The notes under the pieces: model-generated | What the model was told of the DNA's origin: nothing | What the model saw: the letters and a program-made list of their open reading frames with translations, nothing else | Database searches by the model: none | Program-made: the position numbers and the translations under genes | Shown: piece by piece, positions 55,356 through 64,000 of the stretch | Layout of the letters: every line of letters begins with the position of its first letter | Numbering within the stretch: position 1 is the first letter of the stretch | Origin: Gemmatimonadota bacterium | GTDB lineage: Bacteria > Gemmatimonadota > Gemmatimonadetes > Longimicrobiales > Gaopeijiaceae | Assembly: GCA_002724575.1 (NCBI GenBank) | Contig: PBPC01000065.1 | Location: 29,834 to 93,833 of the forward strand | DNA: 64,000 nucleotides | Direction of reading: 5' to 3'

Positions 55356-57503
55356 TTAATTACCCCAGGTAATTCCAAGTCCGAGCAAGAAAGTGCGCCC
55401 AGGTCCCGGTTCATAGAATCTTTTTCCAAATGCGTTCACAATCACTGAGCTATTGTACCACGCATCGAACACGTTCTGGACTGCCACAAATGGTGAGGCC
55501 TCCAGGCTACCCAAAACCAGATTCTCGACTCCGAGTCGGGCATCTGCTACGAAGAATGACTCCGAACTGAACTGGCCGCCGTTGTCTACGGGTATGTCAG
55601 CCTGGAAGAGACCCCTAATGGCCACATAAAATTCATCTAGGTCCACCTGAAACAGCCCATCAACCCGATGTGGAGCTAGTCCGGGGATTTGGTTGCCAGA
55701 ATAGTCAGCATCATCAGTGATAAACTCCTTGAAGCTGCCATCAACACGAGTGTACGCGATTCGTGTAGAAGTATTTTCACCGAGACGCGTATCTAGTGAA
55801 GCTTCCCATCCTCGATAAAGCGACCGGCCCGCATTCTGGTAGTACGTAAGCCCGGGATTTGTCGGTACTTCAAATGGAACGAGTTCGCCCGTGAGTTTCG
55901 TTTGGAATAGTGCGAACTCGAATGTCCCTTGATCCCCAATTCCGCCTCTGATTCCGCCTTCGAGTGTGAATCCTTTTTGAGGCTCTAGGTCAGGGTTGAA
56001 TCCGCCCGCACCACTTGGGCGGTTTACTATTTCTGTCGTAGTGGGTGTTTCAAACGATCCTGCCACCGAGGCGAATACTTCCACGTCAGTTCCAGCATTG
56101 ATCAACAAGCCAGCTGATGGGCTCAGAGCGTCCATGACTCGTTCGCCGGAGTCATCTGGGTTTTCAGCGCTTATGAAGCGGTCCGTAGCAGAAAACCGGA
56201 GTCGATCGTAGCGGAGTCCTGCCAACAATGATGGCCCTGCATCCAGATCGAGTCTTCCCTGCATGAAAAGACCGGTGCTCCGAACGCGTTCTAACTGCTC
56301 GAGAAGAAGATCGCCTCTTTCACCTTGGCTATTTTTCCAGTTAAAGCGCTCATCGCTTTGAAGTTCAAGCTCGAATCCCGCCCCGATCCCAAATCTGCCA
56401 CTTGAGATTTCGGTTTGGTCTTGAAACAGCGCGCGCATTCCACCTGCTCTTCGGTCGAGATCGACGACTTTGCCTGGAATCGGATTATCAAGTTCTCGTT
56501 TGATCACCCATGAGGAAATTTCCGCCTCACCCCCACCGAGCGGTCCTGTCCAAGTTGCTCCAGCTTGGCCTTGCTTTACATCCTTGCTAGTGCGACTGAT
56601 GACGTTGAAACGGTATGCCTGGCGATTCCCCTCATCGAGTAGCGACTGAGAGAGAGATCCAGGGTTTTTTGCATCCAGAAGGACGCCATTAGCTACAATC
56701 CTCAACCGGCCAGCACCAGCTGGTAAGGTCAGTGATGCATTCACAACTGATCGTTTGCCGCCAGCATAAATGCTACCATCATCAGCGATGGGATCTCTCC
56801 GGAACCCGTCATAACTCAGCCGTGAAACGCCAACACGGTAGCCAGTGTTACCAGACTGGCCTGAGACAACGCCCTGTAGGGTGAGTAACCCGTGAGAACC
56901 AGACGTGCTCCGAAATGAAAGCAGCGCGGGCTCGGTGGCTGGGTCTAGGGAGCGGAAGTGCAGTACACCGCCAGCGGCGTTGCCATAGAGTGAGGAGGAG
57001 GGTCCCCTTAACGCTTCGATCCGACCCAGACCCGCAAGGTCCAGGTGATCGAGTGTGGCCTGGCCATCAGGGAGTGTCGCGGGAATTCCATCAACCAGTA
57101 CGCGCACGCCCCGCACCCCAAACTGTGCTCTCGAGCCAAAACCTCGGACCGAAAGGCGCTCACCCATCGCTAGGTTGAAACGATTGTGGATCTGCACCCC
57201 AGGCATTGCCCGAAGTGCGTCCTCTAGGAAGGCACCAGCAGTCCCCCGAGTCAATTCAGAGCCAGTGATAACTGAGACAGAATGTGGGGTTCCAGTTCCC
57301 ACGCTACTTCTTAGAACTCTGACTAGTACTGGATCTATAGTGACTGTTGAATCGGGATCTTGTGCCCAGGCTGGAGCCGTAAATACGAGTGTCGAAGTGA
57401 AAATGACCGATAGAACACTAGGTGTTCGGAGCACGATGCGCCTGCCTCTTTTACTATTAGTATTTGAAATCACGAGGTCTAAAGCGGTACCTATGTAACC
57501 CAT
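55356..57503 (-). CDS. TonB-dependent outer-membrane receptor
   Basis: 715 residues with a signal peptide (LSVIFTSTLVFTAPAWAQ). The plug domain is visible (SVITGSELTRGTAGAFLEDA, then MPGVQIHN, SVRGFGSRAQFGVRGVRVLVDGIPATLPDGQ, IEALRGPSSSLYGNAAGGVL). A 22-strand barrel follows and ends GPGRTFLLGLGITWGN. The pattern resembles the siderophore/FecA-like (FhuE/OMR) receptors. No substrate gene lies beside it. The upstream ATG at 57503 leaves a long polar leader; GTG at 57434 is an alternative that gives a shorter signal. Confidence 0.9.
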   Translation of the reverse strand: MGYIGTALDLVISNTNSKRGRRIVLRTPSVLSVIFTSTLVFTAPAWAQDPDSTVTIDPVLVRVLRSSVGTGTPHSVSVITGSELTRGTAGAFLEDALRAMPGVQIHNRFNLAMGERLSVRGFGSRAQFGVRGVRVLVDGIPATLPDGQATLDHLDLAGLGRIEALRGPSSSLYGNAAGGVLHFRSLDPATEPALLSFRSTSGSHGLLTLQGVVSGQSGNTGYRVGVSRLSYDGFRRDPIADDGSIYAGGKRSVVNASLTLPAGAGRLRIVANGVLLDAKNPGSLSQSLLDEGNRQAYRFNVISRTSKDVKQGQAGATWTGPLGGGEAEISSWVIKRELDNPIPGKVVDLDRRAGGMRALFQDQTEISSGRFGIGAGFELELQSDERFNWKNSQGERGDLLLEQLERVRSTGLFMQGRLDLDAGPSLLAGLRYDRLRFSATDRFISAENPDDSGERVMDALSPSAGLLINAGTDVEVFASVAGSFETPTTTEIVNRPSGAGGFNPDLEPQKGFTLEGGIRGGIGDQGTFEFALFQTKLTGELVPFEVPTNPGLTYYQNAGRSLYRGWEASLDTRLGENTSTRIAYTRVDGSFKEFITDDADYSGNQIPGLAPHRVDGLFQVDLDEFYVAIRGLFQADIPVDNGGQFSSESFFVADARLGVENLVLGSLEASPFVAVQNVFDAWYNSSVIVNAFGKRFYEPGPGRTFLLGLGITWGN

Positions 57504-57578
57504 ATGTTACTCTCTTTGGGCTGTTTGTGAACCTATCGTGGGGTGCCCTGCTAACTCAACCAAAGCTAGCTTGCCCGA

Positions 57579-58916
57579 ATGACTCTATCATATTTTCCGG
57601 GTGATGTTGCCCCAGAGGTGTTCAGACAGCGTCGGGAGTCGATCCGATCTCTACTGAACGGCGGTGTCATGTTACTGCCGTCTGCACCTACACTTTACCG
57701 GTCACGGGACACACAACACCGTTATCGTCCCGACAACGAGCTTTATTACTCGACCGGAATCACTGAACCGGGTGCGTTAGCCCTAATTGGTGGTAATAAA
57801 GATCCTCACTTTGTGCTCTTTGTGGCTGATCCCAATAAGAGCAACGAACTTTGGACTGGCCCGATGATTGGAGCAGAGATCGCCAAAGATCGGTTTGGGG
57901 CCGATGAATGTTACATGATGAGTGAGTTACCTGATTTACTTCCTGGTCTACTCGAGCGAGCGGACTGTATCCATTACCGTGCTCGTGTAGACGATGAATT
58001 CGAGTTTTATGTGAAGCATGCTCTCGAAGATGCCCGCTCAAAAGGTGCTCGAAGCGGGTCTGGGCCGAGAGGGGTAGTGGACCCTGGAGGAATTCTTGAC
58101 GAGCTACGCGTAAAGAAAGAAGACTGCGAAATCGAGTGTCTTAGGATGGCGGCTCAGGTAACCGCCTCAGGACACCGAGCAGGTGCTTCTATCATCTCTC
58201 CGGGCGTTGGTGAATGGACCATTGAGGCCATGATTGAGCAGGCGTTTCGAAGTTCTGCTAAAAGTACAGTGGCATTTCCAACAATCGTTGGATCCGGGAA
58301 CAATGGATGTATTCTGCACTATACAGCCAACGACAAGATTATCGGCCAAGACGATCTGGTACTCATTGATGCTGGAGCTGAGGTTGGATTCTACAACGGG
58401 GACGTGACTCGCACGTATCCAGTCAGTGGGCGTTTTACACCCGCCCAGAGAGATGTATATGAGGTAGTTCTAGCTTCGCTTGAGTCCGCTATTCACAGGG
58501 TAAGGCCGGGTGAGCCCATTACTGCGCTGCATGATGCTGTTACTAGGGTGATTGTGGAGGGGTTAATAGACTTGGGAGTGCTAAGAGGATCGATTGACAG
58601 GTTACTTGAGAAAAAGGCATACCTGCCCTACTACCCACATCAAACATCCCATTGGTTAGGTCTTGATGTCCATGATCCTGGAGACTATTCAAGCGCTGGA
58701 AATGCACGAGTGCTTGAGCCTGGTATGGTATTTACTATTGAGCCAGGTCTCTATTTTCGTCCTGAGATAACCAAAGGCATAGCTGAACACTTATCAGGAA
58801 TAGCCATAAGGATTGAGGATGATGTGCTGGTCACCGAAGATGGTTGCGAGATCCTCAGTGGCGGGTTGCCGACAAGTGCATCGGAAATCGAGGAATTGGT
58901 GGGGGTATACAGATGA
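57579..58916 (+). CDS. pepP: Xaa-Pro aminopeptidase (M24B, aminopeptidase P)
   Basis: 445 residues with the aminopeptidase P N-terminal domain (VFRQRRESIRSLL, then YRSRDTQHRYRPDNELYYSTG). The catalytic domain has Asp in LVLIDAGAE, Asp in NGDVTRTYP, His in YYPHQTSHWLG, Glu in FTIEPGLYF and Glu in AIRIEDDVL. It removes an N-terminal residue before proline. Its TGA overlaps the start of the reductase-like gene by 4 bases (ATGA), an unexpected partnership. Confidence 0.93.
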   Translation: MTLSYFPGDVAPEVFRQRRESIRSLLNGGVMLLPSAPTLYRSRDTQHRYRPDNELYYSTGITEPGALALIGGNKDPHFVLFVADPNKSNELWTGPMIGAEIAKDRFGADECYMMSELPDLLPGLLERADCIHYRARVDDEFEFYVKHALEDARSKGARSGSGPRGVVDPGGILDELRVKKEDCEIECLRMAAQVTASGHRAGASIISPGVGEWTIEAMIEQAFRSSAKSTVAFPTIVGSGNNGCILHYTANDKIIGQDDLVLIDAGAEVGFYNGDVTRTYPVSGRFTPAQRDVYEVVLASLESAIHRVRPGEPITALHDAVTRVIVEGLIDLGVLRGSIDRLLEKKAYLPYYPHQTSHWLGLDVHDPGDYSSAGNARVLEPGMVFTIEPGLYFRPEITKGIAEHLSGIAIRIEDDVLVTEDGCEILSGGLPTSASEIEELVGVYR

Positions 58917-59773
58917 CAGAGTCAGCCCCAGACCGCCAAGCTCTCTTACTTGAAAAGCTTTTAGAGCCTGGACCGATGGTTGCTGTGGAACTTCGTCCTC
59001 CTCGCTCTAACCTCCAGGCCGGGAAAAGCATGGAGGCCTGGATTGATCTCCATCACTCGCTAAGTCGTCTCACTTCTGAAGAACTTTTCGTATTCTTGAC
59101 TGATAATGCGGTAGGCGAAGCAGAGGAAGAGAGCCTCGCGCATGTGGCAGCGAACTTAGGTGACGAGGCCGATCTTCGTCGCATTATCCCGATCCTTACA
59201 GCGAAACACTCGCTAGAGTACTGTCTCATGTTTGCCTCGCGCGCGATCTCAGGTGGATTCGATGCACTAACTGTGCTTGGTGGAGATCAATCTGTAGGAC
59301 CTAAGCGCTGTGTACCGCACGGGAGAGATTTGCGGGAGCTCATAGGTGCGAGTCTACCTGAGCTTATCCTTGGAGGCTGGGTAAATCCACATCAGGACGC
59401 TATAGAGCAAGCGGGTTTCCTCCACGCGGCTGATGCCCACTCTGATTTTGCTTTGACACAGATAGTCTCACATCACTCGCTGCCTGAGGTTGAGCGTTTT
59501 CTGAATGTTGTAGACACAACTCTCGTGCCTGTTGTTTTTGGTGTTTTCTTCTACCGCAGTGCGAATCCCTCCACTCTAGAGGAGTTGAATAAATTCTTTC
59601 GCGTTCCAGGGGAAGAATTGACTCGTGATTTTCAAGCGGGGGCTTCGCCTGAGGAGATTTGTGCGGAATCGATCAGAGAACTTCGTCGTATTGGTGCAGA
59701 GAAGGTGTATGTGAGTAACCTCGGTAACAGAGGAGCAGCCCGGCGTTTGCGACGGATTCTCGAACTAGTTTAG
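58913..59773 (+). CDS. Methylenetetrahydrofolate reductase-like protein
   Basis: 286 residues from ATG 58913. A TIM-barrel of the MTHFR superfamily, with ALTVLGGDQSVGP in the strand-4 position and LILGGWVNP and LTQIVSHHS in later strands, matching the folds of MetF. The N terminus VAVELRPPRSNL resembles the usual EvsPP start. A Gly-Gly pattern and the substrate residues (Asp/Gln) are only partly matched, so true MTHFR activity is not certain. Coupled to pepP, and convergent with the methionine synthase genes, 35 bases away. A second MTHFR domain is in the neighbour 59809-61656. Confidence 0.72.
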   Translation: MTESAPDRQALLLEKLLEPGPMVAVELRPPRSNLQAGKSMEAWIDLHHSLSRLTSEELFVFLTDNAVGEAEEESLAHVAANLGDEADLRRIIPILTAKHSLEYCLMFASRAISGGFDALTVLGGDQSVGPKRCVPHGRDLRELIGASLPELILGGWVNPHQDAIEQAGFLHAADAHSDFALTQIVSHHSLPEVERFLNVVDTTLVPVVFGVFFYRSANPSTLEELNKFFRVPGEELTRDFQAGASPEEICAESIRELRRIGAEKVYVSNLGNRGAARRLRRILELV

Positions 59774-59808
59774 CGGTTGCACCTCACTATACTCCAAAAA
59801 GAGAAGAG

Positions 59809-61656
59809 TTAGGTATTTGTGCTAACCCCAGCTTCTTGTAGGACTCTAAGTGCCACGTCGGCCCGACGACTGGGTGCGCTAAGATGTAGTCCCTGCACCA
59901 GTGGGCGGATAGCATCAATCACCTCTGCGGCAATCTCCACGCCCTCATTCAATGCCTCTTCGTCACCAGAGATCTGAGCTTTCCGCATCCGATCCACAAT
60001 TTTTTCAGGCACTGTAGCTTCGGGCACCTCATTTGCAAGAAATTCTGCATTTCTCTGATTTAAAAATGGCCAAATCCCTGCGACCACCGGGATTTTCCAT
60101 TGGTGAATTTTGTCGAGGAAGTTCTCCAAGCTTTCGGGATTGAAGATGGGTTGGGTCACCGCAAAACTTGCACCAGCTTCGACCTTGTAACGGAATCTAG
60201 TGACCTCACGTTCCAGATCTAAAGCACTAGGATTGGCCACTACCCCTTGGACGAACTTCGTTTGGTCTCCTATTGAGTTTCCAGCTGGGTCAATGCCCTG
60301 GTTAAGCCCTCTTACCACGTTGGTAAGCCCAATTGAATCAATGTCAAATACTTCCGTCATATCTGGATATGGTCCATGAACTGATGGGTCACCACTCACG
60401 ACGAGTAGATTGCGAATTCCAAGAGCGGAAGCTCCGAGTAGGTCAGAAATCATCCCGAGCATGTTGCGGTCACGGCACGTGTAGTGCACGATCGCTTCGA
60501 TCCCGACTTCCTGTTCGACGATTACTGCTGCAGAGAGCGCTCCCATACGGCTTCGGGAGCGAGGACCATCAACGATAGCCAGAGAATCAACACCAGCTTC
60601 TTTGAGTTCACGGGCAGGTTCAACTATCGCATTTCGATCCCAACCGCGAGGAGGTAAGACCTCTACCGACACAACAGGTTCTCCTCGAGAGAGCTTCTGT
60701 CCCCATGCTGAGCACGCTTCTAACGGCACAGGATCTAGGGTCGCCAACCCCTCTTGGTCGACGCCCGTAACCCTGACCATGACGGGCTTAGGCTGATCTG
60801 ACCTCACCGAATCTCTTATGTGTCTTATATGGTCAGGTGTTGTTCCACAGCACCCGCCGACGAACCGAACTCCGGCATCGACCATGCGGCGGGCATATTG
60901 TGCCATGTACTCAGGAGTTGCCATGTAGATCTTTCGGTCTCGCACGGTCCGTGGAAGGCCGGCGTTGGGTTGAGCCGAAAGAGGCAGAGATGTTGTATCA
61001 GCCATATCCTCTATTGCGTCCAGCATGACCGCGGGTCCCACTGAGCAATTCAACCCTATGACATCCACACCAATACTCGTGAGTTCTTGAGCGATTTGCG
61101 AAGCTGTATGGCCGTATATCGTTTTCCCATTTTGCCCTAGTGTCATTTGGGCAATAACTGCTAAATCGCTCAACTTCCGGATTGCTGTGAATGCGCAGTC
61201 GATCTCATTCAGATCAGCGAAGGTTTCTAGGATAAAACCATCAACACCTCCAGCGAGTAGTCCGTTGACCTGACGTTCGAAAAAAGCTGTGGCCTCTGCA
61301 CGTCCAGTTGGTCCCCATGGTTCAATACGAATTCCTAGAGGACCGATCGCGCCAACTACTAGTGCTTGTCCCGCACTTGCGTCACGTGCCAAATGAGCTG
61401 CCTTCTCGTTGATTTCTTCGGTCTGATCTTCAAGGCTGTGAGAGGAAAGCTTTACAGGGTTCGCGCCGAAAGTATTGGTCTCTAGGATCTCTGCTCCAGC
61501 AGAGACGTACTCTTGATGAATGCGTCTAACAATCTTGGGGTTGCTAAGATTGAGTTCATCAAAGCAGATGTTGACGAATACACCCTGAGTGTAAAGGACC
61601 GATCCCATTGCACCATCGAAGATATGGACAAGGCCGTCCTCGATCATCGATTTCAT
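59809..61656 (-). CDS. Bifunctional homocysteine S-methyltransferase / methylenetetrahydrofolate reductase
   Basis: 615 residues from ATG 61656, equal in plan and length to Bacillus YitJ (612). The N-terminal homocysteine methyltransferase domain has zinc ligands C204 (GLNCSVGP) and C269-C270 ([11 protein letters not shown]). The C-terminal MTHFR domain starts at about residue 340 ([11 protein letters not shown]). It supplies methyl-THF and may transfer a methyl to homocysteine. It overlaps the methionine synthase stop by 4 bases, so the two are translated together. The frame is open further upstream, but that part overlaps metH. Confidence 0.9.
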   Translation of the reverse strand: MKSMIEDGLVHIFDGAMGSVLYTQGVFVNICFDELNLSNPKIVRRIHQEYVSAGAEILETNTFGANPVKLSSHSLEDQTEEINEKAAHLARDASAGQALVVGAIGPLGIRIEPWGPTGRAEATAFFERQVNGLLAGGVDGFILETFADLNEIDCAFTAIRKLSDLAVIAQMTLGQNGKTIYGHTASQIAQELTSIGVDVIGLNCSVGPAVMLDAIEDMADTTSLPLSAQPNAGLPRTVRDRKIYMATPEYMAQYARRMVDAGVRFVGGCCGTTPDHIRHIRDSVRSDQPKPVMVRVTGVDQEGLATLDPVPLEACSAWGQKLSRGEPVVSVEVLPPRGWDRNAIVEPARELKEAGVDSLAIVDGPRSRSRMGALSAAVIVEQEVGIEAIVHYTCRDRNMLGMISDLLGASALGIRNLLVVSGDPSVHGPYPDMTEVFDIDSIGLTNVVRGLNQGIDPAGNSIGDQTKFVQGVVANPSALDLEREVTRFRYKVEAGASFAVTQPIFNPESLENFLDKIHQWKIPVVAGIWPFLNQRNAEFLANEVPEATVPEKIVDRMRKAQISGDEEALNEGVEIAAEVIDAIRPLVQGLHLSAPSRRADVALRVLQEAGVSTNT

Positions 61657-64000
61657 CGTACTTCGTCCGGAGTGTAGCCAAGATTGGGAGCCAGCCAACG
61701 TTCTGCTTCCTCGATTGACCAGTCCTTCCGTCGAGCATAGTCCTCTACTTGGTCTCGTCCTATCCTTCCAATACCGAAATACTTGGCTGATGGATGTGCT
61801 AAATACCATCCGCTCACTGAAGCTGCAGGTGTCATTGCATAGCTTTCAGTGAGTTGGACGCCCAGGGAGTTCTCAGCATCCAGGAGCTCAAAGATGGTCC
61901 CTTTTTCAGTATGATCGGGGCAGGCTGGATAACCCGGCGCCGGACGAATACCAAGATACGCCTCACGGATTAGCTCCTCGTTTGTGAATGTTTCGTTGCG
62001 AGCGTATCCCCAAATATTCCTACGTACCTGTTCGTGCATGAGTTCTGCCAGGGCCTCAGCTAGCCGATCAGCTACTGCCTTGGTAAGGATCGCTGTGTAA
62101 TCATCATTAGCTTCCTCTAGCTCACGAACAACTTTGCTAACACCCAGCCCGGCCGTAACCACGAATGCTCCGATCCAGTCAGCCTGTTTTGAATCTGCAG
62201 TGGCTACGTAGTCGGCTAGGCATTGACTAGGTCGTCCATCTTTAGCGAACTGCTGTCTCAAGCCGTGCATGACTGCACGTACCTGGGTGCGTGAGTCATC
62301 CGTGTAGATTTCGACGTCATCCCCACGAGCATTAGCTGGGAAGATGCCCAAGGTGGCTTTCGCCTGGATTCTACCTTCGACTTCCATCCGGCCTAAAAGG
62401 TCCTCAGCATCAGATAAGAGACTTCTTGCTTGATTACCCACAGTAGGATCATTCAGAATATTCGGGTGCTTGCCTGACAACTCCCATGCGTGAAAGAAGG
62501 GAGTCCAGTCGATGTAGTTGCGGAGTTCAGAAATGGGCACTTCAGTGACTTGAATTCCTGGCTCAGCCGGCTTGGTTATCTGATAAGCCTCAAGGACTTT
62601 CCTCTCGGCTTTGTCACGTGTCTCCGCGAGGGACAACAGACGTGCTCGGGGACGATCCTGGGAGCGTCGTTCGCGCTCGGTCTGATATTCAGTCTGAACC
62701 TCACTCAGAAAGCTCTCTTTGCTCTCTTTATCCAAGAGTTTTGAAACGACCCCAACTGCCCGTGAAGCATCAAGCACATGAACAGTCGGTCCATCATAAC
62801 GGCCGTCAATTTTAAGTGCTGTATGAGCTTTAGAGGTTGTCGCTCCTCCGATGAGGAGGGGGGTTTCAAATCCAGTGCGCTCCATCTCGCTAGCAATGTG
62901 GACCATGTGTTCCAGAGACGGTGTGATCAGACCCGATAGTCCGATCACATCGACTGACTCCTTCCGGGCAGTTTCTAGGATTTCTTCAGCGGGGACCATG
63001 ACGCCCAGGTCGATCACATCGAATCCATTACATTGTAGAACAACTCCAACGATATTCTTTCCAATATCGTGGACGTCCCCCTTGACCGTAGCGAGCAGGA
63101 TTTTGTGTTGTTGGGTTTTTCCAGCTTTTTCTTCTTCAAGGAATGGGACTAGATAGGCTACTGCTTTCTTCATCACGCGAGCACTTTTCACGACCTGAGG
63201 AAGGAACATACGTCCGCTTCCAAAGAGGTCGCCTACCACATTCATGCCGTCCATTAACGGTCCCTCGATCACATTGAGGGCGCTGGAAAACTTTTGTCTT
63301 GCCACCTCCGCGTCTTCTTCGACGAACTGATCAATACCTTGTACTAGCGCATGCACAAGCCGCTCTTCAACACCAAGTTCTCGCCAGGATAAATCTTCTT
63401 GGCGGCTGCGCTCCGAGGTTCCAGTTCGTTCGCCAGCGATCTGAGTTAATACGTCTGTAGCATTTGGCGTGCGTGCGAATAGCACATCCTCTACAGGGGT
63501 CAGGAGGCTTTTCTCGATCTCATCATAAATCGGAAGTGCACCAGCATTAACAATCCCCATATCTAGTCCCGCATCAATCGCGTGATAAAGGAATGCTGTA
63601 TGCATTGCTTCCCGTACCTCAGGGCTTCCACGGAATGAAAATGAGACGTTGCTTATGCCACCGCTTGTGAGTGCGTATGGACAGGTTTCCTTGATTTTCC
63701 TAACTGCTTCAATGAACCAGATCGCGTAGCGCTCGTGCTCTTCGATGCCCGTTGCAACTGCAAAAACATTACAGTCGAAGATGATATCCTCAGGAGGGAA
63801 ACCCTCTTCGTCTACAAGAATTTTATATGCCCTCTGGCATACCTCGAGACGTCGTTCTGGGGTGTCAGCTTGCCCCTCTTCATCGAATGCCATAACAACA
63901 GCAGCAGCACCTAACTTGCGTACTTTTTGTGCACGTTCTCTAAACGCTTCCTCACCATCTTTGAGGGAGATAGAGTTTACGACCCCTTTACCCTGAAGGG
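61653..64000 (-). CDS. metH: Cobalamin-dependent methionine synthase, partial
   Basis: The frame continues to the window end, so the 5' part is missing. At least 782 residues are visible. From the upstream side: the end of the pterin-binding domain (the reading before the first Met shows [12 protein letters not shown], then [12 protein letters not shown], and [18 protein letters not shown]), the cobalamin-binding module with cap ([21 protein letters not shown]) and base-off His in [12 protein letters not shown], and the C-terminal SAM-binding activation domain to GYTPDEVR. Whether the N-terminal homocysteine domain is present cannot be seen; the overlapping YitJ-like gene makes its absence possible. 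Confidence 0.94.
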   Translation of the reverse strand, partial: LQGKGVVNSISLKDGEEAFRERAQKVRKLGAAAVVMAFDEEGQADTPERRLEVCQRAYKILVDEEGFPPEDIIFDCNVFAVATGIEEHERYAIWFIEAVRKIKETCPYALTSGGISNVSFSFRGSPEVREAMHTAFLYHAIDAGLDMGIVNAGALPIYDEIEKSLLTPVEDVLFARTPNATDVLTQIAGERTGTSERSRQEDLSWRELGVEERLVHALVQGIDQFVEEDAEVARQKFSSALNVIEGPLMDGMNVVGDLFGSGRMFLPQVVKSARVMKKAVAYLVPFLEEEKAGKTQQHKILLATVKGDVHDIGKNIVGVVLQCNGFDVIDLGVMVPAEEILETARKESVDVIGLSGLITPSLEHMVHIASEMERTGFETPLLIGGATTSKAHTALKIDGRYDGPTVHVLDASRAVGVVSKLLDKESKESFLSEVQTEYQTERERRSQDRPRARLLSLAETRDKAERKVLEAYQITKPAEPGIQVTEVPISELRNYIDWTPFFHAWELSGKHPNILNDPTVGNQARSLLSDAEDLLGRMEVEGRIQAKATLGIFPANARGDDVEIYTDDSRTQVRAVMHGLRQQFAKDGRPSQCLADYVATADSKQADWIGAFVVTAGLGVSKVVRELEEANDDYTAILTKAVADRLAEALAELMHEQVRRNIWGYARNETFTNEELIREAYLGIRPAPGYPACPDHTEKGTIFELLDAENSLGVQLTESYAMTPAASVSGWYLAHPSAKYFGIGRIGRDQVEDYARRKDWSIEEAERWLAPNLGYTPDEVR

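Noticed and set aside
1..64000. tRNA, rRNA, CRISPR array, insertion sequence or phage genes
   Set aside because: I looked through all gaps and found no cloverleaf, repeat-spacer pattern, transposase or integrase motifs.

Overview
The window reads as about 64 kb of chromosome from a free-living Gram-negative bacterium. It is densely coded at roughly 50 % G+C. I see no rRNA, tRNA, CRISPR, transposase or phage gene. A TonB-dependent receptor, a TolC/MacAB export operon and several predicted beta-barrels show an outer membrane. Many secreted M24 peptidases and amidohydrolases, a single-chain glycyl-tRNA synthetase, SSF/NSS/APC transporters and tandem degenerate amidohydrolases together recall marine Gemmatimonadota. 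That placement is a recollection of gene style, not a computed classification.

Layout. (1) 0.5-7.5 kb: a respiratory molybdoenzyme cluster (iron-sulfur/NrfD fusion, molybdopterin catalytic subunit, TorD-like chaperone, SulP anion transporter), compatible with cytoplasmic sulfite or other sulfur-compound oxidation. (2) 7.5-11.1 kb, minus strand: an APC permease fused to two universal-stress domains, coupled to a secreted serine hydrolase. (3) 11.2-22.2 kb: a Tat-exported GH109-like oxidoreductase/glycosidase, a CapA-like protein and galactokinase on the plus strand. On the minus strand are an SSF symporter, a sugar nucleotidyltransferase and a dienelactone hydrolase. Between these two halves sits an outer-membrane protein, a di-heme cytochrome c and a divergent NorB-like heme-copper protein. 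(4) 22.4-29.7 kb: an orphan gene with a strong terminator, a secreted M24 peptidase, a HAD hydrolase, and two large amidohydrolase-fold proteins in visibly more G+C-rich DNA. (5) 29.8-46.6 kb: mostly housekeeping genes (nfuA, glyQS, nth, carB, priA) mixed with an NSS transporter, HD, HDAC-like, methyltransferase, M24 and HNH genes. A 38-residue MetS-like membrane peptide lies just upstream of carB. (6) 46.8-53.1 kb: a seven-gene operon of ECF sigma factor, anti-sigma-like protein, Spy-like protein and TolC/ABC/MacA/MacB export system. (7) 53.2-64 kb: threonine synthase, a TonB receptor, Xaa-Pro aminopeptidase coupled to a methylenetetrahydrofolate-reductase-like protein, and on the minus strand cobalamin methionine synthase (cut by the window end) overlapping a homocysteine methyltransferase/MTHFR fusion.

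The most interesting parts are the NorB-like protein, which appears to lack one canonical metal-site histidine and one heme-ligand histidine; the reduced Soe-like operon with a built-in anion transporter; the tiny MetS-like gene separated from the only NSS transporter in view; and the two amidohydrolase-fold proteins whose metal ligands are partly or wholly gone.
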